The notes below the pieces were generated by a model. That model had not been told where the DNA came from. It saw nothing but the letters and a program-made list of their open reading frames with translations, and ran no database searches. 64,000 nt of DNA from Skermania sp. ID1734 (GTDB lineage: Bacteria; Actinomycetota; Actinomycetes; Mycobacteriales; Mycobacteriaceae), in assembly GCF_007489285.1 (NCBI RefSeq), contig NZ_VLIY01000003.1:310001-374000 (forward strand). Reading direction: 5' to 3'. How positions within the stretch are numbered: the stretch's first letter is position 1; every line of letters begins with the position of its first letter. The position numbers and the translations under genes were made by a program. This document shows, in pieces, positions 19,465 to 27,969 of this stretch.

Positions 19465-19833
19465 GTGAGTGCAATCCCGTACAGCGAGGACGTGCTGCCG
19501 TCCGACGTGGAGTTGTTGGCGCTGCCAGATGTGGCCAAACAACTGCATATCGTGGTCACCCGCGTGCACCAGATGCTGCGCGATCACACGCTGATCGCCG
19601 TCAAGCGCAGCGGTTACCTCGGGGTGCCGGTGGAGTTCTTCGGCGCCGACGGAGCGATCGTGAAGCCGCTGCCGGGTCTGATCTCGGTATTGCGCGACGG
19701 CGGCTACACGGAGACCGAGATCCTCCGCTGGCTGTTCACCTCGGATGAAAGCCTGGGCGGCACACCGGTTTCGGCGCTCCACGGCCATCAGGCCCGGGAA
19801 GTGCTGCGCCGCGCGCAGGCGATGGCCTTCTAG
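19465..19833 (+). CDS. Winged-helix DNA-binding protein, Rv2175c family
   Basis: A 122-residue homologue of Rv2175c, a DNA-binding protein that PknL phosphorylates in M. tuberculosis on a Thr in its N-terminal tail. The helix-turn-helix part is ALPDVAKQLHIVVTRVHQMLRDHTLIAVKRSGYLGVP, followed by the strongly conserved FFGADGAIVKPLPGLISVLRDGGYTETEILRWLF and ends in HQAREVLRRAQAMAF. GTG 19465 seven bases after a -10 hexamer suggests a leaderless mRNA; GTG 19417, in frame, would add 16 residues. Divergent from pknL. Confidence 0.92.
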   Translation: MSAIPYSEDVLPSDVELLALPDVAKQLHIVVTRVHQMLRDHTLIAVKRSGYLGVPVEFFGADGAIVKPLPGLISVLRDGGYTETEILRWLFTSDESLGGTPVSALHGHQAREVLRRAQAMAF

Positions 19834-19847
19834 GGGGACGCTCTAAG

Positions 19848-19915
19848 TTTCGCTCTCCGTCTGTGCAGTTCGCTTCCCGTATACGCGACGCGAAGTGGGT
19901 AGACGGAGCGCGAAA
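19848..19915. repeat. Palindromic intergenic repeat
   Basis: TTTCGCTCTCCGTCT (19848-19862) pairs with AGACGGAGCGCGAAA (19901-19915) with one mismatch in 15. The loop holds further short complementarities (TTCGCTTCCC versus GCGAAGTGGG). It lies between two convergent genes and could be a bidirectional terminator. Parts recur at 33068-33150 (TGTGCAGT, then AGACGGAACGCGA), suggesting a small dispersed repeat family. Confidence 0.5.
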
Positions 19916-19920
19916 CGTTT

Positions 19921-20487
19921 TCAGTTGTCGTGCAAAGCGTGCTTGCCCTCGGCGTTGGTGTTGGCGGATTCGCGCGCTGACTCCAACGATGAGCCGCGTG
20001 TGGGCTCCGCCGCGCTTTCGCGCGGTGCATCGGACTCGTGCCTGCCTGAGGCCAAACCATCTCGCGATGCCGTGCTGCCACGGTTCTCACCCGATGTCGC
20101 CTCGTCGCGCGCGGTGACGTCGGCGCGTTCGCTGGTGTCGACGTCCGGGTCGAGCTCATCCGCGCGTGCGCGTTGCTTTTCGAGTTCCTCGCGCGACGAC
20201 GTGGCTTCACTGCGGTGCGCGTGTGCCTGGTGCTGTAACCGCTTGGCCTGGGCAGCCTTCGCGTCTGCCTCGGCCTGCGCCTTGCGGGCGTTGGCGGCGG
20301 TCTCTTCTGCGAGCGCCTCGCGCTCCTCGACGGCGGGGGACTGCTCCGCCACCTTATCGCGAATCTCCTGGGCCTGGGCTCGGCCGCGGTTCGCGGCGTT
20401 CTTCCGCAGCAGGAATGCCAGCGCCGCGGCCAGCAGGAGCACGATGATAATTGCGACAATGATCCAGACGATGGTCATGGCATCCAT
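19921..20487 (-). CDS. Membrane-anchored coiled-coil protein of unknown function
   Basis: A 188-residue protein. Residues 5-28 are one hydrophobic helix (IVWIIVAIIIVLLLAAALAFLL) that should anchor it in the membrane with the rest in the cytoplasm, as RKN follows. Residues 33-115 are strongly helical and charged (AEQSPAVEEREALAEETAANARKAQAE..), likely a coiled coil similar to those of stress or dormancy proteins. The C-terminal 75 residues are disordered, rich in Ser, Glu, Arg and Asp. ATG 20487 has AGGGGG before it. A SigF-like promoter is 65 bases upstream, which would make it a stationary-phase or stress gene. No known function. Confidence 0.8.
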   Translation of the reverse strand: MDAMTIVWIIVAIIIVLLLAAALAFLLRKNAANRGRAQAQEIRDKVAEQSPAVEEREALAEETAANARKAQAEADAKAAQAKRLQHQAHAHRSEATSSREELEKQRARADELDPDVDTSERADVTARDEATSGENRGSTASRDGLASGRHESDAPRESAAEPTRGSSLESARESANTNAEGKHALHDN

Positions 20488-20551
20488 AACGTTCGACCCC
20501 CTGCGATCTTGTTCACAGGCCGCCAGCTGCGGCCGAGAGTAAACAAGCTGT

Positions 20552-20577
20552 TACCCAAAGCGGCTTTTTACCAAACG
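20552..20577 (-). promoter_or_regulatory. SigF-like promoter before the coiled-coil gene
   Basis: On the minus strand CGTTT (20577-20573), 16 bases, then GGGTA (20556-20552), close to the mycobacterial SigF pattern GTTT-N(15-17)-GGGTA. Transcription would begin near 20545, giving a leader of about 58 bases. Confidence 0.5.
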
Positions 20578-20583
20578 CGGTGC

Positions 20584-21495
20584 CTATCGGCCGCGGGCTA
20601 GCTCCCCGACAGCGACCGCAATCCGCCGACGCCTCGGCACCGCGATGCGGCGGTGCAAAATCCGGTAGTCCGCGTGCTCGACCTCCGCGAGGATGCCGGA
20701 ATAGAGCTCGAACGCCACCCGCAGACCGGGTCGCACCCGAGGCGCCAGCATGTCCAGACCCGGTTCGGCCTGCCGGTAGAGGTCGCGGTTGACCGCGATG
20801 AAATGCGCCAATGCTGCCCGCACCCGCCGATCGCCCGATGCCGTCGCGCGACAGTATCGGAGCAGGTCGGCGTCCACCCCGAATGCCGCGAGTTCGGCCG
20901 TCGGCAGGTAGATCCGGCCACGGTCGAGGTCCTCGCCGACATCGCGGATGAAGTTGGTCAGCTGAAAGGCCTCGCCAAGCGCGGCGGCCGGTCCGGCCGC
21001 TTCGGCAGCGGGCACCGCGGTGCCCAAGACCGGCAGCAACTCTAGTCCGATCACCGCGGCCGAGCCGTACATGTACCCGCGCAGCTCGGCCATCGTTGCG
21101 TACTCTGCGCAATACTCGGCCGTGCCGGGCACGTCCATCCGCATCGACCGAAGGAAATCCCACAGGTATTGCGGGTCGATGCCATAGCGATTGATCGTCG
21201 CGAAGGTGGCCAGCACGGTGGGTCGGGCGAGGTCGGAGCTGAAGCTCACGTCCGTTCCGCCGGATTCGAGCATGCGGCGTAGTTGCTTCTCGATGGCCTC
21301 GACCCGTTCGGCGCGGCGATCTTCGCCGATAGTGGGGGTGTCCACGATGTCGTCGACGGTGCGGGCGAACGCGTACAGCGCATACACGGCTCGGCGCTGC
21401 TCGCGCGGCAGCAGTCGGGTGGCCAGGTAGTAGGTGCGCCCGTGCTCCGCGGTGACCGATCGGCAGTGCTCGAACGCGGCGGTGAGCTCAGCCAT
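20584..21495 (-). CDS. crtB: Phytoene synthase
   Basis: Joins two geranylgeranyl diphosphate molecules to phytoene, the first carotenoid-specific step. The 303-residue protein has the first Asp-rich motif in YAFARTVDDIVDT, the second in FQLTNFIRDVGEDLDRGRIYLP, and RTYYLATRLLP at the N-terminus. ATG 21495 overlaps the stop region of mptA by eight bases, so translation is coupled to the upstream genes idsA2-crtI-mptA. The end of the gene borders a SigF-like promoter for the next gene. Confidence 0.93.
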   Translation of the reverse strand: MAELTAAFEHCRSVTAEHGRTYYLATRLLPREQRRAVYALYAFARTVDDIVDTPTIGEDRRAERVEAIEKQLRRMLESGGTDVSFSSDLARPTVLATFATINRYGIDPQYLWDFLRSMRMDVPGTAEYCAEYATMAELRGYMYGSAAVIGLELLPVLGTAVPAAEAAGPAAALGEAFQLTNFIRDVGEDLDRGRIYLPTAELAAFGVDADLLRYCRATASGDRRVRAALAHFIAVNRDLYRQAEPGLDMLAPRVRPGLRVAFELYSGILAEVEHADYRILHRRIAVPRRRRIAVAVGELARGR

Positions 21496-23107
21496 TCGAG
21501 CCGGCGCGGGCGGAGTCTGGGGTGGATCGCAGGCGCAGGGGATCGACGGTCCGCAGCGACAGCGCGGCGACCACTGCGGCGAACGTGGCGAGCGCGACGT
21601 GCCAGAAGTCATACATGCCGATGCTGCCGTCGGGCTGGAACACCAGCATCAGCCAGGTACTCAGGCCCACCATCACCATCAGCGTGCCGGTGGAGAGGGC
21701 GAACCCGGCACCTAGGGCCAGCGGCCAGGAGTAGTACCAGGGCAGCGCCGCCGGGGACAGGATCACGATCGCGACGAAGGCGATCAGGATGCCCAGGACC
21801 GCTTCGCGTTCGTTTCGGCGGAATCGCCACCAGGTCCAGGCCAGGACCGCCAGCAGCGCGACCGCACACATCATCCGAGTCACCTCGAGCACGGATTCGA
21901 GCCGCAGTGGCGTGAACCAGGTGACTATGTGGGCCATGATCGTGGGCAGCGACAGCCAGTTGATGATCTTGGCCGAGCCCGACAGCGCGGTCAGCCAGCC
22001 GATACCGACCCCGGCGACCAGCGACGCCACCGCGAAGACCGCAGCAAAAACCGCGACACCGAGGCTGCCACATTTGAGGAACAGCGCGACCGGGTGCGGC
22101 AGCGGAGCCTGCGCCCCGTCCTCGGATTCGCCCAGTTGCTGGGCCCGGCGTTCCCGTTCGTGCACCATCCAGATCCAGACGATGAACGGCAACGCCACCC
22201 CGGCGGTCGCTTTGATCGCGACGCCGATGGCCACCAGCACGATTCCGGCGACGTGGTGACGCTCCAGCACGAGCGCGATCCCGGCCGCCATCAGCCCGAC
22301 CATGAGCATCTCGTTGTGCACGCCACCGATCAGGTGGATCAGCACGAGGGGGTTGAGCACGGCCAGCCACAGCGCGACGGCCGGCTTACCGCCGAGGTGG
22401 CGGGCCAGGTGCGGGATCGCCCACATCATCAGCGCCAGCCCCGGCAACATGATCAGGCGCAGCAGCATGGTCCCGGCCACGACGTTGTCGCCGGTGATGG
22501 TCGTCACGCCGCGGGCGAGCAGCAAGAAGATCGGCCCGTAGGGCGCGGTGGTGGTCGTCCAGACGTTGCTGACGTTGTCGAGCAAGACGCCCGGGTTTGC
22601 CACCGGGCCGACCGAGTAGGGGTCGAAGCCGTCGCGCAGCAGGGCGCCCTGGGCGAGATATGAATAGGCGTCGCGGCTGAACATCGGCACCGACAACAGC
22701 AGCGGTCCAATCCACAGCGGCACCACCGCACGCAGTTCGTTGAGGCTCACACCGCCGTTGATGGTGGCTCTGCCCAACCGAACCCAGGCGGTGATCATGA
22801 GCAGCACGCCCACCCAGACCATCAGGGTGGAGAGCACCAAGCCGTGGCCGAACCGTAGCCAGGACAAATGCGCTGATTCCAGCAGCGGATCGGTCCGGCG
22901 GACGGCACCCGCGCCGAAGCCGCCGAACATGATCAGGAAGGAACCGATGAGGCCCAGGACGGCGGCATGGCCTTCGGGGCTGCGGACGAAGTCCGCGACG
23001 AGGTGGACCGCGGAACGCACTGATCGGGAAGCGGGCCGCTCTACCGGCTCCGGCTCAGACGCCAGCACTGGGGCTGGCCGCGTTGTCTGAGCGTCGGGGA
23101 GGGACAT
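21488..23107 (-). CDS. mptA: Alpha-(1->6) mannopyranosyltransferase MptA
   Basis: A polyprenyl-phosphomannose-dependent mannosyltransferase (GT-C fold, 539 residues, about 12-13 membrane helices), homologous to Rv2174. It elongates the alpha-1,6 mannan core of lipomannan on the periplasmic side. Evidence: the loop FSRDAYSYLAQGALLRDGFDPY with conserved acidic residues, NVWTTTTAPYGPIFLLLARG, LIGGVHNEMLMVGLM and LSPAALPWYYSWPL. ATG 23107 has GGGAGGAAA upstream. It is unusual that a lipoarabinomannan gene is inserted between crtI and crtB. Confidence 0.93.
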   Translation of the reverse strand: MSLPDAQTTRPAPVLASEPEPVERPASRSVRSAVHLVADFVRSPEGHAAVLGLIGSFLIMFGGFGAGAVRRTDPLLESAHLSWLRFGHGLVLSTLMVWVGVLLMITAWVRLGRATINGGVSLNELRAVVPLWIGPLLLSVPMFSRDAYSYLAQGALLRDGFDPYSVGPVANPGVLLDNVSNVWTTTTAPYGPIFLLLARGVTTITGDNVVAGTMLLRLIMLPGLALMMWAIPHLARHLGGKPAVALWLAVLNPLVLIHLIGGVHNEMLMVGLMAAGIALVLERHHVAGIVLVAIGVAIKATAGVALPFIVWIWMVHERERRAQQLGESEDGAQAPLPHPVALFLKCGSLGVAVFAAVFAVASLVAGVGIGWLTALSGSAKIINWLSLPTIMAHIVTWFTPLRLESVLEVTRMMCAVALLAVLAWTWWRFRRNEREAVLGILIAFVAIVILSPAALPWYYSWPLALGAGFALSTGTLMVMVGLSTWLMLVFQPDGSIGMYDFWHVALATFAAVVAALSLRTVDPLRLRSTPDSARAGSNG

Positions 23108-23201
23108 CCGCGCATTTCCTCCCGTGAGCTCGCCGCGTGTCAACTGTTCGAGGCATGAGTTTAGTGGGTTTTCGGACCGAACCCCGCCAAAGGCGCTACA
23201 G

Positions 23202-24719
23202 CTACCCGCCCATGATGCGCGCCGCGGCGAGTTTTCCGGAGATCAACACGGTGGGCACGCCGACGCCCGGGGTCGTCCCGCAGCCGGCCAGCACCACGTT
23301 CTCGGTGCGTCGCAGCAGGTTGGCGGTGCGGAACGGTCCGGTCTGCCGAAACAGGTGCGACGCCGAGAACGGGCTGCCGGCAAGCATGCCCTGGCGACGC
23401 CAGGTGGCCGGGGTATCGATCCAGTCCACCTGGAACGACTCGGCGATGGCGGTGTAACCCCGTCGTTCGAGCTGGACCAACAGATCCTCGGCGTAGGCCG
23501 GCGCCAGCCTGTCCCAGTCCAGCGGTGCGCTGCGCAGGTTGGGGCACGGCGCGAGTACCGAGAACGGCTCGTAGGTTTCGGTGCCACGCCGGATGACCAG
23601 CGCCGGATCGGTGAGCGCCGGACGGGTCAGCAGCAACGACGGATCGCTCATCAACCGGCCGCATCCGTTGCGCGCGGTGATCTCGGCAAACGTGTCTGCC
23701 CATGCCTTGCCGAACTCGATCACGTGGTGGGCCCCGGTCGGCCACTGCTGTGACACCGCGGTCGGCACGGTGCCGTGCAGGACGACCGCCGACGGTGCCG
23801 CATGCAGCTTGCGCCGCGGCGCCTTGTCGCCGATCAAACCGGGCAGGGAGCCCAGATCTGCGGTGAGTACCACGGCGTCGCAAGGGAATTCGCGGCAGTC
23901 TCGAGTGTGTACAGCGGTGGCGCGGCGGCCCTCGAAGTGGATGCGGGTGACCTCCGCGCCCAGTTCCACGCGGCCGCCGGCCGTGGTCAGCGCGTCCGCC
24001 ATCGCCTCGGCGATCGATGCCATGCCGCCATCGGGAAAGAAAACGCCCAGCGAGGTGTCCATGTGCGGGATCGCCCCGTAGACGGCCAGCGCCTGCTGCG
24101 GTGCGAGCCCGGCATAAAGGGCCTGGAAGGTGAACAGTCGCCGCAACCGCTCGTCGCCGATGAAGCGGCCCACCTTCGGGCCCAGCCGGCCGAATGCGCC
24201 GAGCCGGACCAGCGTCATCAGGTCGGTGAAAGACCGGCGGGAGGACACCAGGTTCAGGGGGGAATCGAAGTTCGCGGCCATGAAGGTGTCGTACTCGGCG
24301 GTGAACACCGCGGCGAGCCAGCGCCGCAACTGCAGGTAGCGCTGCGCTTCGGCCGGCCCACAGGTGCGGCTGACTTCGGCGAACATGGCGTCGGCGTCGG
24401 AGTGGACGTTGATCGTGGAGCCATCGGCAAAGCGGGCGTGGTAGCTGGGGTCGAGGCGGCGAATGCGTAGATCGGTGCTGGCGCCGATCGCGGCGAGGGC
24501 CTCGGTGATCAACTCGGGCATGGTGAGCACGGTGGCGCCGTTGTCGATGACGTAGTCGGCGCCGGTATAGCGGCCTACCCGGCCGCCAGCGTGATCGGCG
24601 CGTTCCAGGACGGTCACTTCCCGGCCGCTGCCGCGCAGGTGCAGCGCCGCCGACAGCCCGGCCAGCCCGGCGCCGATGACGACAACGCGCTGGGAAGGTG
24701 CGGGTACCGTGCGCACCAT
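23202..24719 (-). CDS. crtI: Phytoene desaturase
   Basis: FAD-dependent desaturase of 505 residues that turns phytoene into conjugated carotenes (neurosporene or lycopene). The FAD fold begins VVVIGAGLAGLSAALHL, with AGGRVGRYTGADYVIDNGATVL next, and the C-terminal signature is AGCGTTPGVGVPTVLISGKLAAARI. ATG 24719 overlaps the stop of idsA2 (TAATG), consistent with coupled translation. Its closest neighbours, idsA2 and crtB, provide the substrate. The number of desaturations cannot be read from sequence. Confidence 0.92.
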   Translation of the reverse strand: MVRTVPAPSQRVVVIGAGLAGLSAALHLRGSGREVTVLERADHAGGRVGRYTGADYVIDNGATVLTMPELITEALAAIGASTDLRIRRLDPSYHARFADGSTINVHSDADAMFAEVSRTCGPAEAQRYLQLRRWLAAVFTAEYDTFMAANFDSPLNLVSSRRSFTDLMTLVRLGAFGRLGPKVGRFIGDERLRRLFTFQALYAGLAPQQALAVYGAIPHMDTSLGVFFPDGGMASIAEAMADALTTAGGRVELGAEVTRIHFEGRRATAVHTRDCREFPCDAVVLTADLGSLPGLIGDKAPRRKLHAAPSAVVLHGTVPTAVSQQWPTGAHHVIEFGKAWADTFAEITARNGCGRLMSDPSLLLTRPALTDPALVIRRGTETYEPFSVLAPCPNLRSAPLDWDRLAPAYAEDLLVQLERRGYTAIAESFQVDWIDTPATWRRQGMLAGSPFSASHLFRQTGPFRTANLLRRTENVVLAGCGTTPGVGVPTVLISGKLAAARIMGG

Positions 24720-25831
24720 TACGAGGTCCGGGCGGTCGCCGAGGCGGCCATGTCTCTGAGCCGCCGTTTGACCGGCTCGGTGGCGCTGCTGCGGTCGATC
24801 ACGGTGATGGCTGTAGTGGTCAATTCGGTTATCCGGCTTTCGATTTCGGCGACTGCACCGAGTTCGGACAGAACGCCACGCAGCTGTTGGACCTCGGGTT
24901 CTGACAGGTCGGCGCCCAGGCTCGCGCGCAGCAGTTTGGCGGTCGCGGGGTCTTGTTCGTCGGCACGCTGCAGGCCGATCGCGTACAGGGCGGTGCGTTT
25001 GCCCTCGCGCAGGTCGTCGCCGGAGGGCTTGCCGGTGACATCCGGGTCGCCGAAGACGCCGAGCAGGTCGTCGCGGAGCTGAAACGCGATGCCCACGTCC
25101 GTTCCGTACGCGCGGTAGGCATCGATGAGCGCTTGATCCGCGCCGGCCAGGGCCGCGCCAATGTGCAAGGGACGCTCCACGGTGTATGCGGCGGTCTTGT
25201 ACCGGTTGATCCGCAGCGCCGCGTCGAGTGACTCGTCGCCGCTGGCGACGGCGTTGAGGTCCAGAAACTGGCCGGCCAGCACCTCGGTGCGCATGGCCGA
25301 CCACACCGGCCCGAGGCGCTCGGCGGCCTCGGCGGACAGGCCCGATTCGCGCACCATGTCGTCGGCCCACGCGAGGGCCAGGTCGCCGAGCAGGATGGCC
25401 ACGCCCTGGCCGAACTGGGCCGAATCACCGCGCCACCCGGCGTCGGCGTGCCGGTGCGCATGCGCCACGTGCACCGTCGGATAGCCCCGGCGGGTCCGGC
25501 TGGAGTCGATGATGTCGTCATGGATCAGCGCGCAGGCCTGGACCAGTTCGAGGGCCGCGCAGGTGCGCAAGACGGGCTCGGCGTCCGCACTGTCGGGGTC
25601 GCCGTGCGCGCCCAGCCAGCCAGTCCAGGCGAACGACGGCCGCAGCCGCTTGCCGCCGCGGAGCACGAACTGTTCGAGGTCGGTAACGGCGTCGGCGAAG
25701 TCGGCGCCGACGGCGGCGACCAGCGGGCGGCGCGCGGCGAAGAACTCGCTCAGAGCGGACTCAACTGCCGCGATCACGTCTGCGGACAGGATGAGCCTCC
25801 AGCTTCGCGGTTGGTCGCTACGGTCCTCCAC
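24719..25831 (-). CDS. idsA2: Polyprenyl diphosphate synthase (geranylgeranyl diphosphate synthase type)
   Basis: Chain-elongating prenyltransferase of about 370 residues, homologous to Rv2173 (IdsA2). The two Asp-rich motifs are LIHDDIIDSS and FQLRDDLLG; GGKRLRPSF is the diphosphate-binding segment. It likely makes GGPP for crtB. The start is uncertain: GTG 25831 gives an N-terminus VEDRSDQPRSW, whereas GTG 25777 would begin at VIAAVES. There is no clear ribosome-binding site. It is divergent from the reductase gene with a 50-base intergenic region and begins the idsA2-crtI-mptA-crtB group. Confidence 0.9.
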   Translation of the reverse strand: MEDRSDQPRSWRLILSADVIAAVESALSEFFAARRPLVAAVGADFADAVTDLEQFVLRGGKRLRPSFAWTGWLGAHGDPDSADAEPVLRTCAALELVQACALIHDDIIDSSRTRRGYPTVHVAHAHRHADAGWRGDSAQFGQGVAILLGDLALAWADDMVRESGLSAEAAERLGPVWSAMRTEVLAGQFLDLNAVASGDESLDAALRINRYKTAAYTVERPLHIGAALAGADQALIDAYRAYGTDVGIAFQLRDDLLGVFGDPDVTGKPSGDDLREGKRTALYAIGLQRADEQDPATAKLLRASLGADLSEPEVQQLRGVLSELGAVAEIESRITELTTTAITVIDRSSATEPVKRRLRDMAASATARTS

Positions 25832-25869
25832 AATAGTGGTGGCCCCAATGGTGGTAGGGGCAGCCCACT

Positions 25870-25875
25870 TATGCT
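25870..25875 (+). promoter_or_regulatory. -10 hexamer for the reductase gene (leaderless)
   Basis: TATGCT ends six bases before GTG 25882, so transcription should start on the start codon. Confidence 0.55.
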
Positions 25876-25881
25876 GGAGCG

Positions 25882-26853
25882 GTGAGTTTCGACCCCGTCC
25901 GCGGACGCGCCAGCAAGGGCTGGGTGTCCCACACGCCATCGATCGTCGACAGGTTGCGGCCGTGTGCGGATGGGTTGGTTCCGTTTTCGGTGGAGTTTTC
26001 CCCGCCGCGCGACGCCGCGGCGGAGGCCCGGTTGTGGCGAGCGGTCCGCGAATTCGAGCGGATGCAGCCCGCGTTCGTCTCGATGACCTATGGCGCCGGC
26101 GGCTCGACGCGCGACCGGACCGTGCGGGTCACCGGTCAGCTCGCCGCGGAAACCACGTTGCTGCCGGTCGCGCACCTGACCGCGGTGTCACATCGGGTGT
26201 CGGAGCTGCGCGCGATGGTCGGCGCGTACGCCGACTGCGGCATCCGCAACATTCTGGTGTTGCGCGGCGACCCGCCCGGCGATCCGATGGGTGAGTGGCG
26301 CAAGCACCCCGACGGCGTGGAGTACGCCGACGAGCTGGTCCGGCTGGTGCTCGATCTGGGCGATTTCCACGTCGGTGTGGCGTCGTTCCCGGAAGGCCAT
26401 CCGCGCTCGCCGGACCTCGAGCACGACACGGAATATCTCGTCGGCAAGCTAAGGGCGGGTGCGGAGTACTCGATCACTCAGATGTTCTTCGACGTCGAGC
26501 ACTACCTGCGGTTGCGCGATCGAGTGACAGCCTTCGACGCCGAGCAGGGCGCCAAGCCGATCATTCCGGAAATCATGCCGATCACCTCCTTGCGATCGGT
26601 GCGCAAGATGCTGCAGCTGTCCGGCTCGGCGCTGCCGCGCGAACTCGACGAACGGCTTGCCCGGGCCGCGGGCGACGGGCCGGAAGAAGACCGCGCCGCC
26701 GTCCGTGAGGTCGGCATCGAGGTGGCAACCACCATGTGCGAGAGGCTGATTCGCGAGGGCGCTCCGGGCCTGCACTTCATCACCCTCAACTTCGCCCGGG
26801 CCACCAGCGAGGTGTTGGCCAACCTCGGCTATTCGGTGCACGCCCGGGCGTAA
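25882..26853 (+). CDS. Methylenetetrahydrofolate reductase (Rv2172c type)
   Basis: A 323-residue MTHFR-fold flavoprotein or flavin-less variant homologous to Rv2172c, the mycobacterial MTHFR that reduces 5,10-methylene- to 5-methyl-tetrahydrofolate for methionine synthesis. Seen: the N-terminal VPFSVEFSPPRD, FVSMTYGAGGSTRDRT, HLTAVSHRVSELRAMV, ILVLRGDPP, YSITQMFFDVEHY, and HFITLNFARATSEVLANLG. GTG 25882 follows TATGCT by six bases (leaderless). The 3' end overlaps the convergent glycosyltransferase gene by 25 bases. It is the only plus-strand gene inside the minus-strand carotenoid region. Confidence 0.9.
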   Translation: MSFDPVRGRASKGWVSHTPSIVDRLRPCADGLVPFSVEFSPPRDAAAEARLWRAVREFERMQPAFVSMTYGAGGSTRDRTVRVTGQLAAETTLLPVAHLTAVSHRVSELRAMVGAYADCGIRNILVLRGDPPGDPMGEWRKHPDGVEYADELVRLVLDLGDFHVGVASFPEGHPRSPDLEHDTEYLVGKLRAGAEYSITQMFFDVEHYLRLRDRVTAFDAEQGAKPIIPEIMPITSLRSVRKMLQLSGSALPRELDERLARAAGDGPEEDRAAVREVGIEVATTMCERLIREGAPGLHFITLNFARATSEVLANLGYSVHARA

Positions 26854-27926
26854 TCGGCGCCAATCAGTTCGCGGCCTTTCCACGTCAGTGCACCGCGGGC
26901 GTGATCGCGGTGCGACGTCACGCTCAACCGCGCGTAGGCGAGGACCGACACGGGATGCGCCAGGCTGCTCGCCGCGTCGGTCCAATCCAGGCTCGGCGAT
27001 TCCAGCGACCGCGCGGCTAGTCGCCCGACCACCGCGGCGACGTAACCCGCCACACCCAGCCGCCGCGCCGGACCGCGCCCAAACACGGCGGCAACCGGTG
27101 GCAGGAGGTAGATCAGCCCGGCGGCGGTTCCCACGGCCGCGCTGCCCGCGCGCGAGCCGTACGCTGACCACAGCCAGCGCCGGTAACCGGCCTCGAGTTC
27201 GGCACGGCCCCGATACATTCGGCAGCTCGCCAACTCACCGGCCGGGCGCACCGCCGTCCTAAACCCCTTGCGGCGCAAGGTCCGTGCCAGGTCGAGGTCG
27301 TCGGTGGCACTTGCCGCGACCGCCGCATGACCGCCGACCGCCCGATAGGCGTCGGCGTCGAAGACCAAGAACTGCCCGCACGCCACAGCGGTCGAGGGCC
27401 GGCGGCTGCGATTGGCGATTGTCATGGGTAGCAACGACGCCCAGGACCAGCAGAGCAGCGGCTGAACCAGCTGCTCGGACATCGACCCGGCGATCTGCTG
27501 CGGCCAGGGGCTGAGCAGGTGGAGGCGCTCGGCTCGCAGTGCGGTTGCGGCCGCCGCCAACGCGCCCGGTCGCAACCGCACGTCGGCGTCGAGGAACACC
27601 AGAATGCTGTCCGCGGCATGCCCGGCGAGCTGATGACACGCCCACGCCTTACCGGTCCACCCCGGCGGTGGCGCACTGTGGCAGCGCAGCAGCACGAAAC
27701 GCTCGTCGCCGGCGATAGCTTGTTCGGCAATCGCGGCGGTCTCGTCGGTCGAATCGTCGTCGAGGACGTACACCCGTAGCTCGATGTCCTGCTGATTGCG
27801 CAGGTCCGCAAGGAGCTGCGGCAGTCGCGTCGCCTCATTGCGGGCCGGAACCAACACGGTCACCGGTTCCGGCGCACGGCACCGGTGCTGCAGGGGTGTC
27901 AGCGTGGCGCGGTTGGCGATGGTCAC
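26829..27926 (-). CDS. GT2-family glycosyltransferase, probably for carotenoids (CruG/CrtQ-like)
   Basis: A glycosyltransferase of at least 365 residues. The GT-A core reads VTVLVPARNEATRLPQLL, DDDSTDET, VFLDADVRLRPGAL (DXD-like) and SATDDLDLARTLRRKG (catalytic acidic residues). Two or three membrane segments lie near the C-terminus (AAGLIYLLPPVAAVF). It is co-directional with cruF, so it may attach sugar to a hydroxylated carotenoid; the sugar donor is unknown. GTG 27926 is the first canonical start near the domain, but a hydrophobic stretch of about 20 residues upstream (to CTG 27983) looks like a membrane anchor, so the protein may begin at a non-canonical codon overlapping lppM. Confidence 0.82.
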   Translation of the reverse strand: MTIANRATLTPLQHRCRAPEPVTVLVPARNEATRLPQLLADLRNQQDIELRVYVLDDDSTDETAAIAEQAIAGDERFVLLRCHSAPPPGWTGKAWACHQLAGHAADSILVFLDADVRLRPGALAAAATALRAERLHLLSPWPQQIAGSMSEQLVQPLLCWSWASLLPMTIANRSRRPSTAVACGQFLVFDADAYRAVGGHAAVAASATDDLDLARTLRRKGFRTAVRPAGELASCRMYRGRAELEAGYRRWLWSAYGSRAGSAAVGTAAGLIYLLPPVAAVFGRGPARRLGVAGYVAAVVGRLAARSLESPSLDWTDAASSLAHPVSVLAYARLSVTSHRDHARGALTWKGRELIGADYARACTE

Positions 27927-27969
27927 GCCCGCACTCGCCGCGGCCGCGCCCGCGGCGACGCGCAGGAAG

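Noticed and set aside
23202-25370. A 722-residue reading frame extending crtI upstream
   Set aside because: The additional N-terminal part runs antisense-like over idsA2 and has no protein-like composition; crtI begins at ATG 24719 (TAATG overlap).
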